A stretch of DNA of 64,000 bases, taken from assembly GCA_914767885.1 (NCBI GenBank), contig CAJZBQ010000012.1:660501-724500 (forward strand), given 5' to 3'. A model generated the notes under the pieces. It worked only from the letters and a program-made list of their open reading frames with translations. It had not been told where the DNA came from and ran no database searches. This document shows, in pieces, positions 41,300 to 51,822 of the stretch. Position numbers and translations under genes: made by a program. This DNA comes from Blepharisma stoltei. Its lineage: Eukaryota; Ciliophora; Heterotrichea; Heterotrichida; Blepharismidae. The stretch's first letter is position 1; every line of letters begins with the position of its first letter.

Positions 41300-42766
41300 T
41301 TATGACTTGGTTTTGGTGGAGTTCTTCATGGATTGAGTCAACTTGGTGGAGTATGACTGCCGCTCGTCCATTTTCTGCTTGTGGGTTTCCTGGAAGTTTC
41401 TTTGGTTGTCGTGCTTATTGGTTTTATCTCTTCTGTCTTCTGCTAATAAAATTTCGTTTTCTTCGTGAGCTTCGGCAAGGCCTTTTTGGTATTCATTGAT
41501 GACTTCAATTTTTTGCTTTGCCAATTCTTTAGCTGCTTTTGTTTTCAAATTAGTTTCAGTCAATTTGATCCTTTCTACTCTCTCTTGTTCTATAAGTGCG
41601 TTGGCTTGTCTTTCTCTGGCTTCTCTTTCAGCACCAGCTTCTTGCTCTTTCCACGCTTTTTCTTCAACTAAAGCTCTATTGGCATTCATGTATTGCCTTT
41701 TCAATTTAATTTCTTTAAGCTCTTTTTCCAGCTTTTTCTGTTCTTCTAGCCTTTTTTGTTTTTTCGCTGATATTTTTTCATAGACAGTTAGTAACCCTTT
41801 TTCCCTCATTTCTTGTTGCAGCTGTTTTTTCCTTTCTTCGTCTTCTTTCATCTTCTTTCTCCTTTCTTCATTTTGAGCAGCTTTTTGATTCCTATTCTCA
41901 GTGATTTTGCTAATCTTTTCGTTTAATTCTACTGCTTTAGTTTCTTTGTACCTAATATTCTCTTCTTTTTTTCTATTTATTTCTTCTTCGACTTCTCTTT
42001 TCTTTTCTTCAAGTCTTTCTTTTAGCTGCGCTAAAGACATTTCTTCAAGCAGCCCATATCCCATGATTTCAGTTGGGTCAAATGCTTTATTCCTAGCAAT
42101 CGGCTGATTTTGTAATTCTCTGATCTGCCTGATAAGTTCATCTCTTTTAGCTTGCTCAATGATTTCCTCTTCTTTTCTTCTATTTATTGCTTCTTGAATT
42201 TCTTTTTGCAACTCTTCTTTAAGTTTTTTATTATTTTCTTTCACTTTATCTTTTTCTACTTGAATGTTCACCCTGCTTTCAACGACTTCTGTGACAAATT
42301 TTTTCTTTTCTTCTAACTCCTGTTCTTCTTTTATTATTTTTTCTTCTACCTGTGCTTTCGTCATTTCTTTCAGCTTTGCAGCAGTTAGTTGGTTTTCTTT
42401 ATATTTCAGTCTAATTGCTTCAATAGCTTCTTCTCTGGACATCTCCATTTCAATTTTCCTGACTTGTAACTGTTCGAGCTTCTCCAAATCATCTTTTTCT
42501 TTCATATCTGCCCTCCACCTTTCATATTCGCTTTTATCCCTCATTTCAATCATAAAAGCTTCAAGCCTCGCCTTTTCTACTTCTTCTTCCTTTTTAAGCC
42601 TGGCTTCTTCTCTCAATATTGCAGCTGCGTTTAACCGGATTTGGGCCGGTTTATCATCAAGTTTAGGCACTTTATGAGGCTTGATTTTCACCTTGGTTTC
42701 GTCTTTGTCACTTGGTAGAACAACTTTTTTGCGAAAAGTTTTCTTCTCAACTGGTGCTTCTGCCAT
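41300..42766 (-). CDS. CFAP99: CFAP99-like ciliary coiled-coil protein, 488 aa
   Basis: The protein starts MAEAPVEKKTFRKKV. Its charged, nearly continuous helical body carries AAAILREEARLKKEEE, EMRDKSEYERWRADM, RQIRELQNQPIARNKAFD and GYGLLEEMSLAQLKERLEE, which I recognise from the C-terminal half of CFAP99, a cilia and flagella-associated protein. The N-terminal domain of animal CFAP99 is absent here. Probably an axonemal component. Divergence from other charged coiled-coil proteins makes the name probable, not certain. The gene is intact and sits next to CEP104 in the same orientation, 32 bp apart. Confidence 0.75.
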   Translation of the reverse strand: MAEAPVEKKTFRKKVVLPSDKDETKVKIKPHKVPKLDDKPAQIRLNAAAILREEARLKKEEEVEKARLEAFMIEMRDKSEYERWRADMKEKDDLEKLEQLQVRKIEMEMSREEAIEAIRLKYKENQLTAAKLKEMTKAQVEEKIIKEEQELEEKKKFVTEVVESRVNIQVEKDKVKENNKKLKEELQKEIQEAINRRKEEEIIEQAKRDELIRQIRELQNQPIARNKAFDPTEIMGYGLLEEMSLAQLKERLEEKKREVEEEINRKKEENIRYKETKAVELNEKISKITENRNQKAAQNEERRKKMKEDEERKKQLQQEMREKGLLTVYEKISAKKQKRLEEQKKLEKELKEIKLKRQYMNANRALVEEKAWKEQEAGAEREARERQANALIEQERVERIKLTETNLKTKAAKELAKQKIEVINEYQKGLAEAHEENEILLAEDRRDKTNKHDNQRNFQETHKQKMDERQSYSTKLTQSMKNSTKTKS

Positions 42767-42797
42767 CTTCAAGGAAAATTAAATTAAAATAGATTTT

Positions 42798-45444
42798 CTA
42801 GATATTACTTCTATCGTTATTTGGGCAGCCTTGAGCCAAAATGTGGTTTTTCCAGCCATCAATTCCTGGGTCTACATCTTCATGGCATAGTGGACATCTT
42901 GAAGCTACCTTCGGAGGTTTTGCAGCGTAGCATGACTGTTCTTCAGTGTGTTGTTCGATTTCGTCGGCATGAATCGCTTCTTTGCATCTCGGGCACTGAG
43001 ACATTACGTTCTTAAGTTCACATTCTTTTAATAAATGGCACAATATTAAAAATGTCAGTTTGGGATAGGTCCTAACTCCTGTTAAACAGGTAATAGTCCT
43101 ATTATCTGAGCTTAGTGAGAGAAGTCAAGCTTCTTGAGAGTCTCGGCTTGAAGAGAAGAGATCGGTGCTGAGGCTGGCACTGACTAGAGAAGTCTTAACG
43201 GCTTATTAACTTTAACAGTTTGACGGTTAGGCAGTCCACCTACAGTTATTCAGAGCTGTTAATGTAGCTGGACCCTCAAGTAAAAGAAGACAAATGGGCT
43301 GTGTGCCCAGAGTAATTCGTTAAGCTTAAACTTAAATTTAATAAATGGCTATTTAAATCGAAAATTTCGACTACTTGGTTGCAAAGCAAACATGATACCA
43401 GCATAGGACAGTCTTTCCAATAATGAATATCTAAGTTATCTTCATTCGCAAATATAGCATCTTTTTTGCCACAAAATTGGCAAAACGGTAAAAAGTTGTT
43501 TACCTGAGCATTTGAATTTTTTCGTTTAGAAACTCCAATTGGTGCTTGTCGAGGAGGAGGCTGCGAGACAGTAACACTTGGCCCATTTCCTCCATCAATA
43601 TCTTGCATACCTCTTTCCAGCATTTCTTGTTGGGCTGGCCTTAAATCTGCAAGATACGGCTGCAATTTTTGCCCAACACATGCATATATTGACATAAGCA
43701 AGTTATATGCTGAATTCCTTACATCTTGACTAGTATTTTTAAACCCATTTAAAGCATACTCTGCAACAGGCTGGAAAGGAACATAAGAGTTGTCAATTTG
43801 AAACTCCTTTACCATATTGTCGAGCAAATTAAGCCTCCCTATGATATGTTTTTGAGAAGTTGATTTATCTTTCATAGGTTTAAGGATGCTTTGGACAGCT
43901 GCACCAGCTCCTACAATGTCACTTCTTGCAAGAGATATAAAAGTTTGTTCAGCAGTTTCTCTTACCCTTGCGTTATTATCCCCAACTTTATCAAGGAGTG
44001 AGCTTAAAATATTCTGTACATGTTCAGGGACATCACCTCTAGCAACTGCTCTTGAAGGGTTGATGCTGTTAAAAAGAGTATTTATAAGTCCCATGGCTTT
44101 TAATGATACTTGAGAAACTTTGTCTCCAATTGTGTACCTAACTGCACCTAGCACGCCAGAGTAAATGTTTGAATTATCAGTACCGCCGAAAATCTGGCTT
44201 GATGGCCCTCTAGAAACTTCATTTTGGATTTGGCCTAAGCCATCCTCTCTGAATTGCCAAGTTTTAGAAAAAATTCTTCTGCATAAGTCTTCACCTAGAA
44301 TAGGAAGCAATGGATCTGCAAATTTCGCTTGCTGAACCCCTAATGGCTCAGGGGGATTATCAAGGTTAGGAGGCAAATTTTCTTCTTCTTCACCTCCAAA
44401 AATTTGTCCTGGAGCTCTGCCATTGCTGATTGTAGGAATTACTTGCTCATCATGAGAGACCTTTGACTTGGGTTCTGGCAAGAGCTGGTTATTTCTTCTT
44501 TCAAATTGATCATAATTTGGCATATCACCAATCTGCTGTGGAGGAGGAAATTGAGAAGGCTGAGGCCTTGATGAAGGCCTGCCTCCTATGCCTAGCGGCT
44601 GAGGACCTCCTGAAAAAGGCCTATGTGAGCTTTGTTGAACAGGTGCAAAATAAGTGTCAGGCATTGGAGGCAAAACTGCATTCCTCATTCTTTCAATCTC
44701 AATTTTCAATATTTTTGCGCTATCATAATCTTCATTTGCAATGGCATTTCTTTTCCTATCTTCAAGCATTAAAAGCTCATAGCCCACCGATTTCAGCCTT
44801 TCAATAGCGTCTTTAATTCTTTTCGCTTCATCGAAATCTTCATTTTCAAGCGCTCTTTCTTTAGCTACCGACAATTGTTTAAGCCTTTCATTTGTAGCAG
44901 AATCAAACTCCATTTCATTTTCAAGCCTCGGCTGGATCCCTCCTCTAGCCGGTGCTTTCGCATTGCCAAGTTCTTCACCTAAGCAATTAATAGCAATCAG
45001 TCCAACTTGATTGAAAATGTTGTACTTATTCACATGACACTTATTAAGAGAAACTTTCAAAAATAAAGCCTGGGCATCAATATAAACTGATTTCAGCTCT
45101 CGTGCCTGGAATCCTGATTTTTCATTGTTATCTAATGACAGATAACCAAGCCGATTTCATTTGAAATTTTCTAATGGAGGAATTGAGCTTGGATTTTCAG
45201 GCAGGTATGTAAAGAGCTCAATTCTTGTAGCGATTTTTGACTGATGGGACAAGAACTGAAGCTGCTGGATTCTTATAGGAGCTATGAATTGCAAAATTAT
45301 GATTTGAGGGAAATCTTGAAATCTTGCTGACTGCCAACCAGTACTGTGTGGGCCATGATTCAGTAATTGGGTCACTGGAAACTCGTTGTCTTCACTGCTA
45401 CAAAATACTATACGAAACTTAAGCTTTGTAAGCTGGCTGCTCAT
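42798..45444 (-). CDS. CEP104: CEP104 orthologue, 778 aa, split by a SINE-like insert
   Basis: The N-terminal jelly-roll domain (FPVTQLLNHGPHSTGWQSAR, LGYLSLDNNEKSGFQARELK with a TGA Trp before it) is followed by two UVR-like helical pairs, a Pro-rich linker and a TOG domain (about residues 390-610). A C-terminal zinc-finger array follows (LVSCLLCNQVVEI, SQCPRCKEAI, SRCPLCHEDVDPG). CEP104 binds tubulin and EB1 at cilium tips. At LNSHLL a SINE-like insert with a 13-bp duplication interrupts the zinc array. Removal gives LNSHLLKECELKNVMSQC and 2337 nt, exactly 779 codons. Confidence 0.93.
43040..43336 (-). mobile_element. SINE-like retroposon inside CEP104
   Basis: It is flanked by a perfect 13-bp target duplication TTTAATAAATGGC at 43027-43039 and 43337-43349. 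The internal sequence GAGCTTAGTGAGAGAAGTCA and the AGTTTGACGGTTAGGCAGTC region resemble the insert at 56762-57012. It differs from the AAAATGGCGAC family and is a separate subfamily. The duplication contains TA. Confidence 0.85.
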
Positions 45445-45524
45445 TTTATTTAAAAGATGAATTTTAAGTTATGTACGTACTCTTTTTGGAACTAAAAAAG
45501 ACTATTATTGCTATATAACTGACT

Positions 45525-45971
45525 TTAATGAGGCAATTCCCCATTAAAAAAATTTGGATCCTCTTTTAAATAATCCTGAACGCTTTTGTCATAAGAATTA
45601 ACAACATTCATATTTGCATTGTAAGTTTTGACTAATACCCGAAAACACTCTTGATTTCGCCCCTTTATTGAGTAAAAAATCGGGGTCATTCCCCTATCAT
45701 CAAAACTTTCTACGTCTGCTCCGTATTCCATTAATAATTTAATCATGCTGGCGTTGCCTTTTTCTGCTGCCAAATGCAATATAGTAGCACCATTGAATGC
45801 TGGCATTTTGTATTTTGTGGGAAATCCTCTATCAAGAAATTGCTTGAGTTCTGAGATTGATCCAGAGCTAACAATTTTTAGAGAAGTAAACTGGTTATTA
45901 AATGCTGAGCTACGATTTCCAAGATCATCTACATCATTTTCAATTTGACGGTCGTAAGAACAGCATCCCAT
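45525..45971 (-). CDS. Ankyrin-repeat protein, probably myristoylated, 148 aa
   Basis: The protein starts MGCCSYD, compatible with N-myristoylation plus palmitoylation. Two to three ankyrin repeats follow (ELKQFLDRGFPTKYKMPAFN, GATILHLAAEKGNASMIKLL, RGMTPIFYSIKGRNQECFRV). It is probably a membrane-tethered adaptor; its partner is unknown. The gene is intact. Confidence 0.8.
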   Translation of the reverse strand: MGCCSYDRQIENDVDDLGNRSSAFNNQFTSLKIVSSGSISELKQFLDRGFPTKYKMPAFNGATILHLAAEKGNASMIKLLMEYGADVESFDDRGMTPIFYSIKGRNQECFRVLVKTYNANMNVVNSYDKSVQDYLKEDPNFFNGELPH

Positions 45972-46099
45972 TATAAATTTCTTAATAATTGATTCCGTAG
46001 GTATAAAAAATCCTTTATTTTACCATCATGGATCTAAAAACGGCCATAATAAATTTAATAAACTAACAAATTTGAATAAGCTTTAATTAATCTTTCGAC

Positions 46100-46560
46100 A
46101 CTAGGAAATGAGCTATAAGAAGGTTAGGCTATCTGAATTAAAGATTAGGCTCTTCCTTCTTTAGTCTCTAACCCAAAACAGCTTTAAAATCAAATTTGCT
46201 CTGGCGTGCTGAAACCTCCCTGAGTATTTACGCCATAAATAGCTCTCGGATTCTTAATTTATCCCAGGATCTTGGAGCGCACAGTTTAGTGACTTGACGG
46301 TAGTTGCGTTAGTAACTAGAGTTTTAGCAGGGATGGCATCCTATCTATATTAGTGCAAGTTTTGCTTTCATCATCGGCACTGGTGACCTCTAGAAGTAAA
46401 AATCCTTTATTGCTAAGTATCCATCGGGAAGATGCTAACGGATGAGAGAGCAAATCTAGCCAAAACACAAAGTTCGGAGCCTATAGCCCTCCTTTTCCTG
46501 CTTGACTTCAGGCCCCCAGCATCTGAGCAGGCTCAGAGAATGACTTGGTGATGATTTTGT
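46100..46560. repeat. GC-rich repeat-like block in spacer
   Basis: Within the 822-bp spacer between the ankyrin and FHA genes lies a GC-richer block (for example CTCTGGCGTGCTGAAACCTC, CAGGCCCCCAGCATCTGAGC). It resembles the SINE-like inserts in composition and in short motifs such as AACGGATGAGAGAG. I see no clear target duplication and no coding frame. Confidence 0.35.
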
Positions 46561-46793
46561 TTTCCTTATAAATTTAAAAATGTTTGAGTTTTTTGACTAA
46601 TTATAATTAAATTTTGAGAATTATTTTTATAGTTATATTTTGTTATGAATAATAAAAAGGGATCATTAGGACTGTTAGATAGGCATATGCTCTATTAAAT
46701 GCCATAGATTTATGATTGATTAAAATATTATCTCATGAGAGCTAGTGTCCGTTTATGTGCAGAAATTTATTATAGAAATTCAAATAAAAAAGT

Positions 46794-48684
46794 TTAAACT
46801 AACTCCCCCCTCCGTGAGTGAACAAAACCATTAGAAAAATCGCTATTTTTTGCCCAAAAACCCACCCTCCGTGAGTGAACAAAAATTTTTTTAATAGAAA
46901 AATTTTTATGGAAAAAGATTTTGATATATAAATGATAATTAGTATAATGAAATCTAGAGCTAATTCTGTTTTATTTTAAACGAATTGCTTTTTAAAACAT
47001 AAATGTTGCAAATTGAATTAATATTTGCTTTCCAATTTTTGCGAATTAGGATTTTTTTAAATTTCGAAAAAAAAAATATATTTTAAAAAAAAAAAAATTA
47101 AACCCCCTTCGTGAGTGAACAAATTTTTTTTGTTCACTCACGGAGGGGGGGGAGTAAGCTTTTTATGATGCACCAAACTTTGTATTCAAAAACTGTTTTT
47201 GTTTTTCCAAACGCAATGACATCATCGTTTTGAATCCAATAATGACTTGGAAGAATATTTTCCTTGGGAATTTGCTCCAATATATAATTTTCTTCCTGGC
47301 CATCTCTTTCATGATATTTTCCTACCCTGATTCAAACTCCATTAGAGCTTAAATCCTTCATCATCCACATGTTATTAAAAAATGCAAACTGTATATGCTG
47401 GCCACTTACAGATTTTTCATCAACTGTGATCGTATTTTGCCGAGGGTTTCGCCCTATATAAAATTCTGGCAAGTCTTTACTGCATATTTTATGAGCGTGG
47501 CATTCAGTATTTCCGTGGGTAATTAAAACAATGTTGCAGCCTTCATTAAGTGAAGAGCTAGAATACGGATCTCTCGAAGGATACTCTAAGTCTTTTATCA
47601 CAATTTCTCAAGCAAATCCTAAACGTATAATTAAGCCTTTTTTTACTTCTCGAAATTCATCCTTTTTTATTTTTACATAAGTGCCTTGTTCTGAGAAATC
47701 TTGCAAAGCAAACCCCCTAGGTGAACAATAGATAGCCATCTGCAAAGGCTTTAAGCTTGTAGCATTTGGCAGAGTTATATCATTTATGTAATTCTCATCA
47801 ATTTCTTTTCCAAATAATACCAGTCGATCCCTACAATATCTATCAGATCCTTCTAAGCCTAAAGGGCCAATCTCGTAAGTCATACCTTTTGGAAACTTTG
47901 GGTAAGCTGGCTGCGGGGATCCAGAGACCCTTAAGATTAAAATTTGGTTAAGTCTTTCTTGGCATTGGAGAAGCTGATAATCAATTTTTAAATTATTCTG
48001 AAGATTCTTCAAAAGTTCAGCTCTACCTTTAAATGAATTAAATCTAGCCCTGCTGAGCCATATATGCTTATAAAATTCTTCTATTCTAGAAGTTTTAACT
48101 TCTTCTTCTCCCCTATTTACTTGGTGCTTTATTTCTCTTTCTAATATCCAGCTAACTGGGATTAATGCGTAATCCAGGTCTTTTGAGAAATTATTCCAGA
48201 AAATTCTTCAATTGATATTCTCGTGGTCAGGCCCAATTAGATAATTTGAATGAAATGCTGCCTTTGATTTGTAGATGCACTCATCAAGACTATACGTTCC
48301 CACGCTGAAGTAATTATAAGCTATCTGCGACGTATATTCTAAATATTCAGGGTATCCTATCAATAAAGTGGTCAATGCTATATTAATGTTCTTGAGAGCT
48401 TCTTTAATTTTTAATTTAATTTCATCACTTGTCCCTGGGTGTTTCATTTCATTAGCTCTATATTCAACCAAACACTGTCTGAATCCTTCAAACGAATTTA
48501 ATAGCAATTGTAGAATTGATTCATCAATCCTCTTAATTTCAAGCCTATGAATAATTTCCTCGTAAAAATCTTTAATTTCTTGCTTCAAAGTTCCAAGATT
48601 TACCTGTAAAATCCCCAGCCCATCAAATTCATTCTTCAAACCAGCCAGAGCTCTGTCTTTCCTAGAACTTGGATCATCGACCAT
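46794..48684 (-). CDS. FHA-domain protein, 511 aa, stop codon formed after IES removal
   Basis: The frame starts MVDDPSSRKDRALAGLKNEF at 48684. Two TGA codons encode Trp (NINWRIFW, GFAWEIV). The N-terminal half is helical. The C-terminal half holds two forkhead-associated-like domains: a degenerate one around residues 270-390 and a clear one with FYIGRNPRQNTITVDEKSVS and GQHIQF. FHA domains bind phosphothreonine. The last codons are split by a 355-bp IES: AGC T, then TA, then GTT TAA. The natural end is KSLV. Exons total 1536 nt, in frame. Confidence 0.85.
46802..47156. mobile_element. MITE-type IES at the 3' end of the FHA gene, 355 bp
   Basis: This is one of the most complete family copies. 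The outer left terminus is CTCCCCCCTCCGTGAGTGAA, an inner copy lies 60 bp further in (CACCCTCCGTGAGTGAACAA), and a third copy (CCCCTTCGTGAGTGAACAAA) near the right end faces the inverted outer right terminus (TTCACTCACGGAGGGG). The right end can therefore form a hairpin. Bounded by TA 46800-46801 and 47155-47156. Confidence 0.92.
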
Positions 48685-48702
48685 TATAATTTTAATCAGA
48701 AA

Positions 48703-49704
48703 ATGGAAGAAATTGTATGCGATATTTGTTTCGAAGAGTTCAACGAAGCCGAACATACACCACTCCAGCTCCTATGTGGTCACACATTTTGTAAAATCTG
48801 TATAAATGATATAAAATCAAGGCACCAGCATATTGAATGTCCTCATGATCGCCAAGCTGATAGAAGAGATCCCCATGATATTTCAAAAAACTTTATTGTT
48901 CTTGACTTATTGAACCGTTTTTCAGACTATACGAAATCACAATCTTTGCCTAAACAAATGGTGCACCATACTCCATATGATAGAAGCACTTTGGAGCAGA
49001 AAATTGAAGAGCTTTTATCTTGCTATCACCAGTATCAGCCAGGATTTTATGGAGATTCAGAAAACCAGCTAAAGCATGGGTATGGGGTTTATATGTGGGA
49101 AAATGGAGTACTATATAGAGGAGAATTCAGAAGCAGCAGAAAAAACGGGTTTGGAGTTTTAATTAGTCAAGGATCGTTTACTTATGCAGGACAGTTTGTT
49201 GATGATAAAAGAGAAGGATTTGGTCTGCAAAAATGACAAAGCGGAAATAGTTATATTGGGTATTGGTCGAATGATAAAATGAATGGGAAAGGAAAAATGT
49301 ATTATTATGATGGGTCTTTATATGAAGGAGATTTTATAAATGGCTTAAAGCATGGACAAGGAATCTATGAGTGGCCTGATGGATCTAAATATAGAGGAGA
49401 TTTTGTCAAAGACAAATATGAAGGGTATGGAGAGATGATCTATTCGAATGGAGACATATATGAAGGGAATTGGGAGGACGATAAAAGAAGTGGAAGAGGA
49501 AAAATGAAACTGAAAGATGGACATATATATAATGGGTACTTTAAAGACGATAAAAAGCACGGCAAAGGCATGATTATCTATAGAGATAAATCTAAATATA
49601 GAGGAATTTTCAAAGATAACAAAAAAGATGACAGAGGGGTGAGGACAACTCCTAAAGGAACCAGGCATGAGGAGTTATGACGTGATGGAGTTAAATACTA
49701 TTAA
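48703..49704 (+). CDS. RING-finger plus MORN-repeat protein, 333 aa
   Basis: The N-terminal C3HC4-type RING (CDICFEEF, then CGHTFCKICI and CPHD) suggests an E3 ubiquitin ligase. About eight MORN repeats follow (YRGEFRSSRKNGFGVL, YEGDFINGLKHGQGIY, YEGNWEDDKRSGRGKM), which bind membranes or act as spacers. Two TGA codons encode Trp (LQKWQSGN, EELWRDG). Its ATG is 18 bp from the divergent FHA gene ATG, so the two share a tiny promoter region. Confidence 0.88.
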
Positions 49705-49742
49705 TGCATTTTAATAAGTACTCTATATGATATTTAAATAGC

Positions 49743-50726
49743 ATGTCTGAAAATTTATCAAGCGTATGCGCAAGAGCAACACTGAATAATATTGTCCTCG
49801 AAATTAGTCAAGGAAGTGTTTTAGATTTGGAAGTTGAAACAATTGTCAATGCTGCAAATGAGCAGCTTCAAAACTTTGGCGGACTTGCCCATCAAATAGT
49901 GGAAAGTGGAGGTGATATCATCCAAAATGAATGCGATCAAGCGATTTCTACCTTAGGGATTATTAAAACAGGACAAATTGTTGAAACTGGAGCAGGAAGT
50001 TTGAAATTTGTGAAAATATTGCACACTGTTGGGCCAAGGGTGGAAAATAAACAAGAAAATGAAAGACACAAGCAAGAATTGGTTTCAGCTATTTATGAAT
50101 CAATTATTTACGCTAATAATTCCCAACTTAGATCAATAGGCATTCCTGCAATTTCCTGTGGAATATTTGGATATCCAGTTGATAAGGCTGCAATAAGACA
50201 TTTAGAGGCTTTTATTTTATATGCAGGAATGTTTGTTACAAGCAATCAACATATCTATATAAAAAAAATTGCTTTTAGCTTGTACACAGAAGGGGAGCTC
50301 TCTGCATTTTTAACTGCTTTATGGCAAAAGCTTGAGGTATTCGATACTGTTGAATATATTGGTTCAGCTAAAGATAGATCATACAAGGCAAATGTCGGAT
50401 TTTGCGAATTATGCAATCAATCAATAGAAAACAAAGAAGCGTTTATGAACATTACTGGACTATGCTGTGGCAAGATATGCAACTTTTGCATTTTTCAGCA
50501 CTGCCAAGCAACTTGTCCATGTGATCAGTTTCGGTTCCCAGATGATGTGATCGATAGCTTATATAAATATATTTTATGCCGAAAATGTTGCAGCTATAAG
50601 CCTAATTCAGAAATGGGCTGCAGTTGCAGACAAATTTGCACATCTTGTGTCTATGTCATGCCTGTTGATTTCAATGGTTCAAGGAAGTGCATCTGTGGAA
50701 ATAAAATTAAAAGCGAATTATCATAA
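49743..50726 (+). CDS. Macrodomain protein with C-terminal Cys-rich zinc region, 327 aa
   Basis: Residues 10-200 form a macrodomain of the ADP-ribose-binding type (SVLDLEVETIVNAANEQLQN, ILHTVGPR, GIPAISCGIFGYPVDKAA), similar to O-acetyl-ADP-ribose or mono-ADP-ribose hydrolases. The catalytic residues usual to MacroD-type enzymes are only partly present. The last 110 residues carry many Cys pairs (CELCNQS, CCGKICNFCIF, CPCDQF, CRKCC), resembling two RING or treble-clef fingers. It is a tandem paralogue of the next gene, 90 bp away. Confidence 0.85.
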   Translation: MSENLSSVCARATLNNIVLEISQGSVLDLEVETIVNAANEQLQNFGGLAHQIVESGGDIIQNECDQAISTLGIIKTGQIVETGAGSLKFVKILHTVGPRVENKQENERHKQELVSAIYESIIYANNSQLRSIGIPAISCGIFGYPVDKAAIRHLEAFILYAGMFVTSNQHIYIKKIAFSLYTEGELSAFLTALWQKLEVFDTVEYIGSAKDRSYKANVGFCELCNQSIENKEAFMNITGLCCGKICNFCIFQHCQATCPCDQFRFPDDVIDSLYKYILCRKCCSYKPNSEMGCSCRQICTSCVYVMPVDFNGSRKCICGNKIKSELS

Positions 50727-50816
50727 TTACTATTTAAAGAACTTAGCAACGAAGTTCCTAATTATTATAACTAAAAAATAAAATTCTATAATTTTTTATA
50801 CTGCCAGGTCTTTAAA

Positions 50817-51794
50817 ATGAAGCACATAGAGCCTGTTTTATGCGCAGAAGGAATTATTAATGGCATTACACTAGAAATCAGACAAGGGAGTATCTTGGAT
50901 TTAGATGTTGATGCAATTGTAAATGCAGCAAATGACAAACTCGGAAATCTTGGAGGACTAGCAGGACAAATTATTAATTCTGCAGGGCCAGATGTTCAAA
51001 AAGAATGCGATGAATATATTAGGAATAACTATTTTGTCAAACCTGGAACAGTTGTAGAAACATCAGCAGGAAAATTAAATTTCAAGTCAATTTTTCACAC
51101 AGTTGGACCGGTATTTGAGGGAGCAAAAGAAACAGAATACCAACGTGAAACTCTCTTCGAATCGATATTATTTCCAATTATTGAAGCTAACAAATTAAGC
51201 TACAAGTCAATTGGAATCCCTGGAATCTCTTGTGGGATTTTTGGGTATCCAATAGAAAAGGCTGCTCTAAGGCACATTGAAGCTTTCATAGTCTTTGCAG
51301 GAAATTATCAATTTTATGTAGAGAAAATTAGCATAAAAAAAGTTGTTTTTAGCTTATATACTGATACAGAGTTAAACCTATTTCTTGATGCTTTGATGAC
51401 AAAATTTAAAGCATTTGAATATATAAAATATCTAGGATTAATAAAGGAGAGAGAACTTTTACCAAATCATGGGTATTGCGAAGTTTGCAATCACTTAATT
51501 CCAGATGCAGAGAATTATATGAATATCAGTCAATTATGCTGCAATAAGGTGTGCAATTTTTGTATTTTTCAGCACCAACTTTCCTCTTGCCCTAGAGATG
51601 GTTTTTTATTTCCTGAAGATGTAAGAGGAAGCTTTGGCAGCTATATTTTATGTAAAGATTGCAAAATTTATGTAAACATAGAATCAAGCGTGTGCTCATG
51701 CAGGCAACTGTGCTATAATTGCTTAGTCAACAACCATAGAATATTTCAAGATTGTGTGTGCATTTGTGGGCAAGTGATCCAATTTTATAGTTAG
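50817..51794 (+). CDS. Macrodomain protein with C-terminal Cys-rich zinc region, paralogue, 325 aa
   Basis: It has the same architecture as its upstream neighbour: macrodomain (SILDLDVDAIVNAANDKLGN, GIPGISCGIFGYPIEKAA) and Cys-rich tail (CEVCNHL, CCNKVCNFCIF, CSCRQLCYNCL). By eye roughly half the residues are shared, so the duplication is not recent. The macrodomain would read ADP-ribose marks and the fingers could give E3 activity or another interaction. This pairing is inference. Both genes are free of IESs. Confidence 0.85.
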   Translation: MKHIEPVLCAEGIINGITLEIRQGSILDLDVDAIVNAANDKLGNLGGLAGQIINSAGPDVQKECDEYIRNNYFVKPGTVVETSAGKLNFKSIFHTVGPVFEGAKETEYQRETLFESILFPIIEANKLSYKSIGIPGISCGIFGYPIEKAALRHIEAFIVFAGNYQFYVEKISIKKVVFSLYTDTELNLFLDALMTKFKAFEYIKYLGLIKERELLPNHGYCEVCNHLIPDAENYMNISQLCCNKVCNFCIFQHQLSSCPRDGFLFPEDVRGSFGSYILCKDCKIYVNIESSVCSCRQLCYNCLVNNHRIFQDCVCICGQVIQFYS

Positions 51795-51822
51795 TTATGT
51801 GTGAAAATAGTCATAAATTAAA

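Noticed and set aside
41302-42677. Several Ser/Phe-rich plus-strand frames opposite CFAP99
   Set aside because: They are antisense shadows of a Glu/Lys-rich coiled-coil gene.
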